From: Corydoras sp. C115
Lineage: Eukaryota > Chordata > Actinopteri > Siluriformes > Callichthyidae
NCBI GenBank assembly: GCA_019802505.1
Contig: JAFMOC010000085.1
Location: forward strand, 1,143,501 to 1,207,500
Reading direction: 5' to 3'
DNA: 64,000 bases
Shown here piece by piece: positions 1 through 9,924 of this stretch (the stretch's first letter is position 1; every line of letters starts with the position of its first letter). Position numbers and translations under genes: made by a program. The notes under the pieces were generated by a model. The model had not been told where the DNA came from. It was given only the letters and a program-made list of their open reading frames with translations, and ran no database searches.

Positions 1-333
1 ACTATTGATAAGACTATTGATAATAAGACTATTGATAATAAGACTATTGATAAGACTATTGATAATAAGACTATTGATAAGACTATTGATAATAAGACTA
101 TTGATAATAAGACTATTGATAAGACTATTGATAATAAGACTATTGATAATAAGACTATTGATAATAAAAGACTATTGATAATAAGACTATTGATAATAAG
201 ACTATTGATAAGACTATTGATAAGACTATTGATAATAAGACTATTGATAAGACTATTGATAATAAGACTATTGATAATAAGACTATTGATAATAAGACTA
301 TTGATAATAAGACTATTGATAATAAGACTATTG
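1..333. repeat. 12/15-bp minisatellite (actattgataag / actattgataataag)
   Basis: About 24 head-to-tail units. Each is actattgataag (12 bp) or actattgataataag (15 bp), with one 17-bp variant near 160-176. Both unit lengths are multiples of three, so long artificial reading frames run through it. The array continues off the left edge. Confidence 0.95.
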
Positions 334-534
334 ATGGAATTAGCTGGGTCCTTCTGTTTACTGGAGGCACCGAGGTGCAAACTTCAGCTCAGAGGGGACC
401 GAGCCTTATCGATCGCGGCCCCTGCGCTTTGGAACGACCTCCCTCTATACATTAGACCGGCCTCTTCACTGTCCATTTTTAAATCTAGTCTTAAAACACA
501 CTCTCTGGCTTTTACCACCCCATGGTTTCACATT
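334..534 (+). pseudogene. LINE ORF2 C-terminal fragment (jockey/L2-like)
   Basis: The plus frame reads LEAPRCKLQLRGDRALSIAA, PALWNDLPLYIRPASSLSIF, KSSLKTH. This is the stereotyped end of reverse-transcriptase ORFs of jockey/L2-type LINEs in fish (RGDRAFSxxAPxLWNxLPxxIR...FKxxLKTxLF). The upstream part is missing, replaced by the minisatellite at 1-333. 535-620 looks like its 3' UTR. Confidence 0.7.
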
Positions 535-623
535 GGTTTTAATAACCCTTTAGTGTTTTACTTGATGTATTGTTTTATTCTTTATATTGTATTCTTGTTT
601 TTTTTTATAATTATAAGTTTAAA

Positions 624-963
624 CACGTTAGTGGTTTAGCACGTTTGCCTCTCAGCTCTAGGGATTCCCGGTTTGAATCCCCATCTGGGTGGAGTTTCCA
701 TGTCCTCCCCGTGTCCACGTGGGTTTCCTCCGAGTTCTCCGGTTTCCTCGCACAGTCCAAAAACATGGATCAAAGTCAATTGAATGCTCCAAATTGCCCC
801 ATATAGAGTGTGTCTGTGTGAGTGAGTGTGTCCAGTGATCGATTGGTGTCCTGTCCTGGGTGTATCTGCCCAGCAAACGAAACGTTCTCCCCTGGATGGG
901 CATGGGGAACCCCCCCGCGACTCTAGTAAAGGATAAAGTGGAAGATAATGGATGGATGGATGG
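624..963 (+). repeat. V-SINE, nearly full, 5' end damaged
   Basis: Starts inside the A-box region (gttagtggtttagcacg), with intact B box (ggtttgaatcc), core and a (ATGG)n tail. It abuts the LINE 3' UTR. No convincing TSD. Confidence 0.9.
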
Positions 964-1008
964 AAGATGTGCTGCAGAATGATGAAGATGAGTAATTTCT
1001 CTTGCTTC

Positions 1009-1260
1009 CATTGATTATCTTCCGCTTTATCCGCTACTGGGGGGGGGGCAGATCCACCCAGGACAGGACGCCAATCTATCACTGGACACACACTCACTCA
1101 CACAGACACACTCTCTATGGGGCAATTTGGAGAGTTCAATTGACCTTGATCCATGTTTTTGGACTGTGGGAGGAAACCCATGCAGACACGGGGAGAACAT
1201 GGAAACTCCACCCATATTGGTATTTGAACCGGGAATCCCTAGTGCTGAGACGAGAACATG
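1009..1260 (-). repeat. V-SINE, internal deletion
   Basis: Minus copy lacking the segment between the poly-G stretch and the GGGCAGATACACCC motif. It is truncated at gagaacatg and joined directly to a second minus fragment. Confidence 0.85.
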
Positions 1261-1366
1261 CATGTTTTTGGACTGTGGGAGCAAACCGTAGAACCCGGAG
1301 AGAACCCACACGGACACAGCGAGAACATGGAAACTCCACCCAGATTGGGATTCAAACTGGGAATCC
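1261..1366 (-). repeat. V-SINE core fragment
   Basis: A second minus-strand core (ttttggactgtgggag to gattcaaactgggaatcc) immediately follows the previous copy and breaks off at the B box. Confidence 0.8.
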
Positions 1367-1370
1367 AGTT

Positions 1371-1516
1371 CGTGAGTGAGTGTGTGTCCAGTGATAGATT
1401 GGCGCCTTGTCCTGGGTGTATCTGCCCAGCGGCTGAAACGTTCTCCCCTGGATGGGCATGGGGAACCCCCCCGCGACCCTAATAGAGGATAAAGCAGAAG
1501 ATAATGAATGAATGAA
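1371..1516 (+). repeat. V-SINE 3' half, inverted against its neighbour
   Basis: Begins gtgagtgagtgtgtgtccag and runs to the ATGAATGA tail. It is head-to-head with the minus fragment ending at 1366, so three V-SINE pieces form one mosaic. Confidence 0.85.
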
Positions 1517-1744
1517 AGCTTAAACACTGTACAGCACTTTGTTGCAGCTGCTGTTGTTTTTTTTAAAAAGTGCTTTATAAATAAAATTGAACTGCATTCA
1601 TTGCCGTTTAATGACACCGAGTCTCAACCTGATCAACTGAATAAAAACAGATTCTAAAATTTGAAAGTCAATCAACACCACATTTTTAATTTGTTAATCA
1701 GACTATGGATTACCGGCGTAATAGTGTATGTTCTGTATTTAAAC
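1517..1744. other. Short LINE-tail-like piece and unique DNA
   Basis: 1523-1595 ends in aagtgctttataaataaaattg, the style of a fish LINE 3' end. The remainder up to the hAT target site is unremarkable. Confidence 0.4.
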
Positions 1745-2605
1745 CAATAATTCTCAATTATTTTCTGTTAAGCCCCCCCCTAGGAAGAAGAAAACATTTT
1801 GCCCCCCCCCCCCCCCACATGTGCACTCACCCCCCCCCCCACACACACACACACTCACCTCACTCCCCCCCACATGACAAAATGGGATAAAGTATTTTTA
1901 CACACCCACTGTAGTATGAACTTAGAACAAAGAATCATTTTATTGACTTTGTTTTTTAGTTTGTAACCGAAACGAATGAAATCCTTATTTAAACGAGAAA
2001 CATTTTTGAACTGACTGCATTTGATACTGAAAATGAAATGAAATAAAATCAATAAATAATAATAAATTTAAATTCATCAGCAACATTAATTCAGGAGAAA
2101 ATTTATTAACACTTTAACCTACAAAACAAAAACGAATACAACAATTTGTGCTGTTTTTTTTTTTTTTTTTTTTTTGAGGAAATCGGAACGATGGTTATAC
2201 TCGTCATGTTTACGATTAAAAACTCAAGCGGTTATCAGTGTGATCGGGGTGTAATGTCTTTAAGTGACGTCTTCATTTATTTGTCTTCACGCTGTCCACT
2301 GACAACATTTGAAGACACAGAACACACCGCTCTTTCTTCGTCTCCACCTTCATTACACTGAAGTTACAGTTACAGTGAAGCCAGGCGTTACATACACTTC
2401 AACATTTAGCTTTCAGTTGACTTTTGTTGCTCTCAATGTCTTCGTCTCTCTCCGCCGTCCCCGTTAAATATTTCTCCATGTTGTCTCTTGAGGGTTTGTT
2501 CAGTACACTTAATATCCTTGCTCTGTGATTTCTTGTTATGCGCCCCCCCCAGGCACCGCACTGCGCCCCCCCAGGGGGATGTGCCCCACTATTTGAGAAG
2601 CACTG
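1745..2605 (-). mobile_element. Non-autonomous hAT element with BED-finger remnant, complete
   Basis: 861 bp bracketed by a perfect 8-bp TSD (atttaaac, 1737-1744 and 2606-2613). The TIRs pair caataattctcaatt with cagtgcttctcaaat. On the minus strand it keeps a start region MEKYL...; the open stretch resembles the N-terminal BED finger of ZBED-type hAT transposases but is cut by stops, and the rest of the transposase is absent. C/G homopolymers lie near both ends. It is the best-bounded of three copies. Confidence 0.88.
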
Positions 2606-2663
2606 ATTTAAACATAAGATCGGTGGGAAAATACCTTATCGGGTATATATCTGTGGGAAATAT

Positions 2664-3006
2664 CGGTGGTTTAGGGGTTGGCATGTTCTCCTCTCAGCTC
2701 TAGAGATTCCTGGTTCGAATCCCCATCTGGGTGGAGTTTCCATGTTCTCCCCGTGTCCATGTGGGTTTCCTCCGGGTTCTCCGGTTTCCTCCCACAGTCC
2801 AAAAGCATGGATCAAGATCAACTGAATTCTCCAAATTGCCCCATATAGAGTGCGTCTGTGTGTGTGAGAGAGTGTGCCCAGAGATAGATTGGTGCCCTGT
2901 CCTGGGTGTATCTGCCCAGCGCCCGAAACGTTCTCCCGTGGATGGGCATGGGGAAACCCCCCCGTGACCCTAATAAAAGATAAAGCGGAAGATAATGGAT
3001 GGCTGG
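2664..3006 (+). repeat. V-SINE, 5' end short
   Basis: Starts cggtggtttaggggttgg, so the first bases are lost. GAAACG / ATAATGGATGG subtype. It sits against a short AT-rich piece with two TATCGG motifs. Confidence 0.9.
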
Positions 3007-3388
3007 ATAAACGAACCTGAGCTTTGGTAGAAAAGCATGAATCCGTTTTACGAGTCCGTCGCAGATGAGACAGTTTTAAGGTTTTGCTTTTAAATACTGT
3101 AACTCTGCGAACGTTTGCGCCTTCAGAAACATTCTGACAGTTTCTGAAAGCTGAGAAGCTGCTATTTACAGCCAACATACAGTTATTACGGTATTATGGT
3201 ATTACATCGTTCGGTCCCGCTGCTGGAGAAGAGGCGACCAGAAAAAGCTGCTCTCGTTTGATCCGGGGCTACTGACAAAACATCCGGGGCTATAGCCCCA
3301 AAAGCCCCAGTGGTGTCACTAGTGCCACATCAGATGTACAGTAGCATTGTGTGTTGAAAGCTTACAAACCAAAGATCACGGCTCTTAC
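3007..3388. other. Intron next to the znf385-like exon
   Basis: No V-SINE. It contains ccggggcta repeated twice and the perfect palindrome ggggctatagcccc (about 3285-3298), perhaps an old transposon end. The donor of the exon is at 3388. Confidence 0.5.
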
Positions 3389-3655
3389 CTGCTTTGCCGT
3401 TCTTCATTTGTTTCAGTCTCTTCTGGTGGGTTTTGCCATTGAAGTGAATCTGGGCTTGTGCAGATGAGTTGAGTTGAATATTGCACACTTCGCACACGGT
3501 ATACGACCTGCGTTTACGTTCCCGTTTAGGACGAGCGCCCGGGGTCGGGGCATCGACGTCTGGAAATCCAGTCCCATCGGATGGCACGTAATGAAGCCTG
3601 GCTTCCCCGTTAAACGTTCCAACTCCATTAAGAGGAGTGTATGCAAGCTTCATTC
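3389..3655 (-). CDS. znf385c: ZNF385-family internal exon (best guess znf385c), first zinc finger
   Basis: The exon is 267 bases, flanked on the minus strand by a polypyrimidine acceptor (cctttgtcctgtgtacctcag, of which tttgtcctgtgtacctcag is the core) and a consensus donor (GGCAAAGCAG|GTAAGAG). Both introns are phase 1. It encodes MKLAYTPLNGVGTFNGEARL, a linker, a basic run (RPKRERKRR) and one matrin/U1-type C2H2 finger, SYTVCEVCNIQLNSSAQAQI then H..H, with CX2CX12HX5H spacing followed by QKRLKQMKNGKA. This finger and its basic flank are typical of the first finger of ZNF385 proteins, nuclear RNA/DNA-binding factors. Paralog C is preferred because dhx58 lies nearby on the same strand; the sequence alone does not separate A, B, C and D. 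The remaining 3' exons would be left of the window. Confidence 0.8.
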
Positions 3656-3745
3656 CTGAGGTACACAGGACAAAGGGTTTCACTGCACATGTTTAACACC
3701 TTAAAATACAAATACAGTGAAATAACAGGATCATATCGACGAGAT

Positions 3746-3866
3746 CGGCGTCCTGTCCTGAGTGTATCTGCCCAGCGCCCGAAACATTCTCCCCTGGATG
3801 GGCATGGGGAACCCCCCCCCACCCCGTGACCCTAATAGAGGATAAAGCTGAACATAATGGATGGAT
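3746..3866 (+). repeat. V-SINE, 5'-truncated, with TSD
   Basis: Only the last ~120 bp are present (from cggcgtcctgtcc). TSDs of 18 bp with two mismatches lie at 3728-3745 and 3867-3884 (ggatcatatc...agat). This is LINE-style 5' truncation at insertion, 90 bp upstream of the exon acceptor at 3655. Confidence 0.9.
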
Positions 3867-3981
3867 GGATCATATCAACAAGATGCTAAACACACAAATA
3901 AATGACTTATTAATTAAATGCCATGATTTATTATTAGCTCTAACTGCCTTCCTTGTCTGTTTCTTTTGAGGTGTCCCCCGG

Positions 3982-4352
3982 CTTCCTGGAGATCTTCATC
4001 CATGGCTCTGCTGACGAATACTGGATGGAACCTGACAAGGCGGTCCTGCAGGACGCCCCCTAATGGACTCACGTATAGATTTCCAGTTGTTAGTTTTTCC
4101 ATTTGTTAAATGTCTGTACATAGCTGTCCTACATTGTTGTTGCTGCCTGGCCGCTCAAGGAGGATGAGTCCCCCACTGAGTCTTGGTCCTCCCAAGGTTT
4201 CTTCCTTAAATAACAACATAAAAGGGAGTTTTTTTCTTGCCACTGTTGCTTCGGCTTGCTCTTTGGGGGTTTAAAGGCTTTTCATTCTGTAAAGCTGCTT
4301 TGTGACAATGTACTGTTGTGAAAAGCGCTATATAAATAAATTACTTGAACTT
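3982..4352 (+). repeat. LINE-like 3' end with (TTGAAC)n tail
   Basis: Shares gtcctgcaggac, ccagttgttag, ctgtacatagctgtcctac and gcgctatataaataaa with the reverse-orientation copy at 41205-41610. The tail is cttgaacttgaac. Common in fish genomes; the parent LINE clade is not certain. Confidence 0.65.
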
Positions 4353-4363
4353 GAACAAATCTA

Positions 4364-4713
4364 GGGCGGCACGGTGGCTTAGTGGTTAGCACGTTCGCCT
4401 CTCAGCGCTAGGGATTCCCGGTTCGAATCCCCATCTGGGTGGAGTTTCCATGTTCTCCCCGTGTCCGCGTGGGTTTCCTCCGGGTTCTCCGGTTTCCTCC
4501 CACAGTCCAAAAAACATGGATCAAGTTAATTGAGTTCTCTAAATTGCCCCATATAGAGTGTGTTTGAGTGTGTGAGTGTGTACCCAGCGATGGATTGGCG
4601 CCCTGTCCTGGGTCTATCTGCCCAGCGCCTGTGACGTTCTCCCCTGGATGGGCATGGGGAACCCCACCGCGACCCTAATAGAGGATAAAGCGGGAGATAA
4701 TGAATGAATGAAT
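4364..4713 (+). repeat. V-SINE, full length with TSD
   Basis: TSD gaacaaatcta (11 bp, perfect) at 4353-4363 and 4714-4724. It inserted exactly at the tail of the LINE-like 3' end. CGGGAGATAATGAATG subtype. Confidence 0.95.
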
Positions 4714-4724
4714 GAACAAATCTA

Positions 4725-5360
4725 AGCTAAGCTCTTCCACGAACCACCGATTTGATTATCCACTAGATGGAGCCAGATCTCACCATGAAGATAAAAAGCT
4801 GCGTGTAGATGTTTGTACTATGGTCTGTCAGGATTATGATTATGATAACAGCATGTGAAACACTGGTCTTATTAACATACCAGAATAAACAACAGCATTC
4901 ATAGCTTTAAGAATCTTAAAATACCAAAAGGTATTCAGATATCTGAAGTTAAGATTAGTTTTGAACGTGATGCAGTGTCGATAAGAAATAATTATTAGTC
5001 AAATTCCAGTCCCGGATCTGACTTTATTATTGGGAAATTGTATAATTGTTTTATTGTATAATATTTATTTAACTTGTTTTTACTAAACCTCACAAGGACA
5101 AGTGCATACAGTAACACAGGCCCCTTTCACTTTGTGCTGCTACGTCACTCGTTTGCCCCACTCTCTAAACAAGGAAAATATGTTAAAAAAGCCACAGAGC
5201 ACAAGCACACATCTGTATGAAGCAGTGATTCTCGGCAGCTCTGGGTGAGAAGACTAATCCAGAACATTCCAAACAAAAAAAAGAATGCATTTCTGTTCAG
5301 AGATCCGAACTTGAGCTGCTCTATTTGGGTACTAAAATTTTAAAATGAAAAGAACTAGTA

Positions 5361-5363
<3 letters not shown>
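4725..5363. other. Repeat-poor intron stretch
   Basis: About 640 bp of AT-rich sequence with no recognised exon, SINE or transposon. Confidence 0.5.
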
Positions 5364-5447
<84 letters not shown>

Positions 5448-5468
5448 TACATATACACACATTTATAC

Positions 5469-5529
<61 letters not shown>

Positions 5530-5582
5530 ATATATATATAAAATTTATTTATTTATATTTGTGTGTGTGTATATATTATATG

Positions 5583-5616
<34 letters not shown>

Positions 5617-5617
5617 T

Positions 5618-5677
<60 letters not shown>

Positions 5678-5696
5678 TAATTAATACATTTTTGTA
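5364..5696. repeat. AT/AC compound microsatellite
   Basis: (TA)n from about 5364, interrupted by AC blocks near 5436 and 5637-5672 and by short breaks. It produces spurious IYIY reading frames. Confidence 0.95.
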
Positions 5697-5775
5697 CTTA
5701 ATTTGCTTTTACTCAAAAATCAACAATTTAATAAAAGCTGGGAAATGAAAATCTCATCTCATCGGGTCAAACGTT

Positions 5776-6058
5776 CAGAGGAGAACGTTTCGGGCGCTGG
5801 ACAGATACACCCAGGACAGGACGTCAATCTAACACTGGACACACACTCACTCACACACACACACTCTATATGGGGCACTTTGGAGTATTCACATGACCCT
5901 TGATCCATGTTTTTTGACTGTGGGAGGAAACCGGAGAACCCAGAGGAAACCCACACGGACACGGGGAGAACATGGAAACTCCACCCAGGTTGGGATTCGA
6001 ACCGGGAATCCCTAGTGCTGAGAGGAGAACATGCTAAACACTAAACCACCGTGCCGCC
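5776..6058 (-). repeat. V-SINE lacking its 3' tail
   Basis: Minus copy from cagaggagaacg to ccaccgtgccgcc. The last ~70 bp of the SINE (the gaccctaatagagg part and the tail) are missing. Confidence 0.9.
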
Positions 6059-6110
6059 CAATATAAAATATTATGCCGTCTTTTTTATGCTGATTCGACA
6101 ATACTAATAC

Positions 6111-6512
6111 TAGGGGTGAGCTGCAATATTCGCTGATTCGACGATTCGATTCGGAGAACCGTAGTCGACTATGAACCTCATAGTCGAATGTACCATTTTG
6201 ACCACATGGGGGCGCCCATGGCTGCTGCTAAGCATTAGTTTTTACATGAAATGTCTTGGTTTTCGTTATATATATAGCCTTTTGTCAAATAAAATCATCC
6301 TAATTTCTAGAAAAAAAAGAAAAAAAAAAAAAAAAAAAAGGTTTTCTTTTGTTAGAGAAACAAGTAAAATATAAAAAATTTTTTTTTTTTAAAACTATGC
6401 TTATAGCGCCATCTTGTGGTGAAATTGTAACTGATTCGACTATCAGTCGACTATAGGGAAAATCTGACGAATCAGATTCGACTACGAAACTCTGTAGTTG
6501 AATACAGCCCTA
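6111..6512 (+). mobile_element. hAT MITE (family 'TTCGA'), perfect TSD
   Basis: 402 bp with 8-bp TSD actaatac at 6103-6110 and 6513-6520. TIRs taggggtg and cagcccta. Subterminal parts are built from repeated ATTCGA/TCGAAT/AGTCGACT words. The centre has an A-run. No coding capacity. Confidence 0.92.
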
Positions 6513-6642
6513 ACTAATACTATGATTTGTGTAAACAGGTTTCACTATAAAAACCTAAAAAAAAGGATCTCGATGACCTGTCCAATGGAAAAGGAGATCT
6601 CAGGCCCGAAAAGTGTGGTTTTATTCCCTGGTTTACATCGTC

Positions 6643-6850
6643 CTGGTTTGGTCATTTATTTATTTATTGGACGCTTCTATCCAAAGCGACTTACAAGGTG
6701 AGCACAGGGTTAATCACAACATCCCTGGAGCAATGAGGGTTAAGGGTCTTGCTCAAGGACCCACATTGGTAACTTCAGTGGACCTGAGATTTGAACCCGC
6801 AACCTTCAGATTGATAGCCCAACACCCTAACCACTGAGCTACCACACCCT
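6643..6850 (-). repeat. tRNA-derived SINE with GCTTTGGATAAAAGCGTCC-type tail
   Basis: 208 bp with a perfect 15-bp TSD (ctggtttacatcgtc, 6628-6642 and 6851-6865). On the minus strand it starts gtggtagctcagtggttagg (A box), has a B box ggttcaaat-like motif, and ends with the cgctttggata...caataaat tail shared with L2-type LINEs. Confidence 0.88.
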
Positions 6851-6865
6851 CTGGTTTACATCGTC

Positions 6866-7400
6866 AGTTTAATCATTACAAAGTCACAAAAAGCTGATTA
6901 GTTGCACCAGCACTACATTGTTCACCCTGTTAATATCAGTGGCTTTCAGAGTAATTTCATCTGTTTGTTTACCTTCCCTTCATCACACCCAGTCCAGCCA
7001 CAGGAAGCTGATGTGAAAGTAAAGCTCAGACTGACTGCTGTGGAGAGATGGGACAACAGTCAGCCAGCTGCTTTTAAGGTTCATCTGGGGTCAGTGACCG
7101 CAGATTGTTTTATATTCGGCGTTGTAGACTGTGTGATATAAAGGTACAGAATATACTCATTATACAGTGGACTATGGGGACAAACTGCAGAGTGACGTTC
7201 CTCACAGCAGAAGACCAAGTGCCATTGGTTTCTTGTTTAATTATTTTAACATCTGGACAGACGCGATGGGTATTATCCAATAAAACAATAAATATTTAAA
7301 AATATATAGTAAAGGGAGGGCAGTTTAATTAGGTATTTCCAATATACCCATCAGTATGGTGGAGACTTGCACAGGTATATGTAGTATTGAATAGGTACTA
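6866..7400. other. Repeat-free island in the intron
   Basis: About 535 bp. No exon recognised. Confidence 0.45.
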
Positions 7401-7869
7401 GGGCGGCATGGTGGTTTAGTGGTTAGCATGTTCTCCTCTCAGCTCTAGGGATTCGAATTCCAATCTGGGTGGAGTTTCCATGTTCTCCCCGTGTCTGCGT
7501 GGGTTTCCACCGGGTTCTCCGGTTTCCTCCCACAGTCCAAAAACATGGATCTAGGGCTGCAACAACGAATCGATAAAATCGATAAAAATCGATTATCCAA
7601 AGTATCGATAATGAATTTCCATTATCGATTCGTTGGGTCGCGGGATTTCCGCGTTACTCGCGATGTCGCACCCGCTTACATCACCTGCAGCGCTTCAATA
7701 ACGCTGGAAAATAATAGCGGGTTGAACAGAACGAGGCGGAGTCTGCAAAACAAGTTGATAAATCTACAAATGAGACACAGCCAACGCATGTTTGATTATT
7801 TATCAAAATAATCGTTAGTTGCAGCCCTACATGGATCAAATCAATTGAGTTTTCCAAAGTTTGCCCCAT
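7401..7869 (+). repeat. V-SINE split by a hAT MITE
   Basis: 5' part 7401-7551, then the MITE 7552-7829, then resumption at 7838 up to tgccccata. The 3' half is replaced by an inverted V-SINE piece. Confidence 0.9.
7552..7829. mobile_element. hAT MITE inserted in a V-SINE
   Basis: 278 bp with perfect 8-bp TSD catggatc (7544-7551 and 7830-7837). TIRs tagggctgcaac and gttgcagcccta. Left side rich in ATCGAT words. A different family from the MITE at 6111. Confidence 0.93.
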
Positions 7870-7870
7870 A

Positions 7871-7936
7871 CACTCACTCAACACAAACACACTCTATATG
7901 GGGCAATTTGGAGAATTCAAGTGACCTTGATCCATG
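7871..7936 (-). repeat. Inverted V-SINE segment forming a fold-back
   Basis: Reverse complement of the part just to its left (tatggggcaatttgg...gatccatg). 7830-7869 and 7897-7936 can pair. It runs into an AT microsatellite. Confidence 0.85.
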
Positions 7937-7973
7937 TATATTATATATATATATATATATATAAAATAAATAT

Positions 7974-8326
7974 TCATTCACTCATTATCTGCAGCTTTAT
8001 CCTCTATTAGGGTCACGGGGGAGGGGGGGGGGGTTCCCCATGCCCATCCAGGGGAGAACGTTTCGGGTGCTGGGCAGATACACCCAGGACAGGACGCCAA
8101 TCTATCACTGGACACACACTCACTCACACACACACACTCTATATGGGGCAATTTGGAGAACTCAAATGACTTGATCCATGTTTTTGGACAGTGGGAGGAA
8201 ACCGGAGAACCCAGAGGAAATCCACGTGGACACAGAGACATGGAAACTCCATCCAGATTGGGATTCGAAATGGGAATCCCCATTGCTAAGAGGAGAACAT
8301 GCCGACCACTAAGCCACCGTGCCGCC
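7974..8326 (-). repeat. V-SINE, full length
   Basis: Shares unusual variants with the next copy (ccatccagattgggattcg, gaaatgggaatccc, attgctaagaggag), suggesting that one derives from the other. Confidence 0.93.
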
Positions 8327-8332
8327 CCACTT

Positions 8333-8681
8333 CATTCATTCATTCATTATCTCCCGCTTTATCCTCTATTAGGGTCGCGGTGGGGTTCCCCATGACCATC
8401 CAGGGGAGAACGTCTCGGGCGCTGGGCAGATAGACCCAGGACAGGGCGCCAATCTATCACTGGACACACACTCACTCACACACACACACTCTATATGGGG
8501 CAATTTGGAGATCTCTATTGACTTGATCCATGTTTTTGGACTGTGGGAGGAAACCGGAGAACCCGGAGGAAACCCACGTGGACACTGAGAGACATGGAAA
8601 CTCCATCCAGATTGGGATTCGAAATGGGAATCCCCTATTGCTAAGAGGAGAACATGCCGACCACTAAGCCACCGTGCCGCC
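8333..8681 (-). repeat. V-SINE, full length
   Basis: Adjacent to the copy at 7974 in the same orientation; short TSD-like ccactt at 8327 and 8683. The 3' part differs (TCTCCCGC, CGTCTCGGG subtype) from its neighbour although the core variants match. Confidence 0.93.
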
Positions 8682-8759
8682 CCCACTTATTACTTATTTT
8701 AATTCATTTTTATTATTATTTAGAAACTGTTTAAACATTTAAAGAATATGTTAGAACTC

Positions 8760-9120
8760 GGCGGCACGGTGGCTTAGTGGTTAGCACGTTCTCCTCTCAG
8801 CACTAGGGATTCCCGGTTCGAATCCCCATCTGGGTGGAGTTTCCATGTTCTCCCCGTGTCTGCGTGGGTTTCCTCTGGGTTCTCCGGTTTCCTCCCACAG
8901 TCCAAAAACATGGATCAAGTCAATTGAGTTCTCCAAATCGCCCCATATAGAGTGTGTTTGTGTGAGTGAATGAGTGTGTGAGTGTGTGTCCAGTGATTGG
9001 TGTCCTGTCCTGGGTGTATCTGCCCAGCGCCCGAGACGTTCTCCCCTGGATGGGCATTTGGAACCCCACCACGACCCTAATATAGGAAAAAGCGGGAGAT
9101 AATGAATGAATGAATGAATG
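8760..9120 (+). repeat. V-SINE, first unit of a TSD-bracketed dimer
   Basis: Full length. The 12-bp TSD atgttagaactc lies immediately before it (8748-8759) but its partner lies beyond the second unit (9495-9506). Confidence 0.93.
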
Positions 9121-9163
9121 GTTGCAGGGGCGTTTTTAGGGTTGGAAAAACGATTTAAGTCCA

Positions 9164-9494
9164 GCGGCAAGGTGGCTTAGTGATGAGCATGTTCTCCTCT
9201 CAGCGCTAGAGATTCCCGGTTCGAATCCCAATCTGGGTGGAGTTTCCATGTTCTCCCCGTGTCTGCGTGGGTTTCCTCCGGGTTCTCCGGTTTCCTCCCA
9301 CAGTCCAAAAACATGGATCAAGTCAATTGAATTCTCAAAATTGCCCCATATAGAGTGAGTGTGTGTCCAGCGATGGATTGGCGCCCTGTCCTGGGTCTAT
9401 CTGCCCAGCGCCTGAGATGTTCTCCCCTGGATGGGCATGGGGAACCCCACTGCGACCCTAATAGAGGATAAAGCGAGAGATAATGAATGAATGA
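9164..9494 (+). repeat. V-SINE, second unit of the dimer
   Basis: Follows a 43-bp spacer (9121-9163), has no TSD of its own, and ends at the right copy of atgttagaactc. Confidence 0.93.
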
Positions 9495-9506
9495 ATGTTA
9501 GAACTC

Positions 9507-9924
9507 TAAAACGAGGGGAGTTGTGGGTGAATATACAGTACACACTAATGTTCTGCTATTGATGGCAGTGATAATGCTCATGTTAATGCCACACATTGCT
9601 ATGTGACTGCCATGTCTGTGCACGATGTCTATATTGGGCGTTAGCCAGCGTGTTATGGTCAGCACTCACACAGACCCGAGTGACGAGGCCTGAACGGCCA
9701 GGCTCCGTTTCAAACCCGTGTTTCTCCTCTGTGCCCACATCTCACCATGAGCCCTCATCAATCTGCACACTGCTGGAAAGCAGAAGGTCTTTGATGCAGA
9801 CCACAGACATAAGAAAACATGCCCACACACACTGAACCAAAAGCAGCAGTTATAACCTCCACAAACGGTTCCGCTACGAGAACTGGACAGAGAGACGGGC
9901 ATGAGTAACTCATTATTAAATAAA
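9507..9924. other. Repeat-poor island
   Basis: 418 bp. No exon recognised; the open minus frame here has no known motif. Confidence 0.4.

Noticed and set aside
1..333. A CRISPR-like array of short repeats at the left edge
   Set aside because: No spacers: the 12/15-bp units are contiguous. The window is eukaryotic.
5364..5696. Origin or matrix-attachment function for long AT tracts
   Set aside because: Plain dinucleotide microsatellites; nothing beyond composition supports a function.
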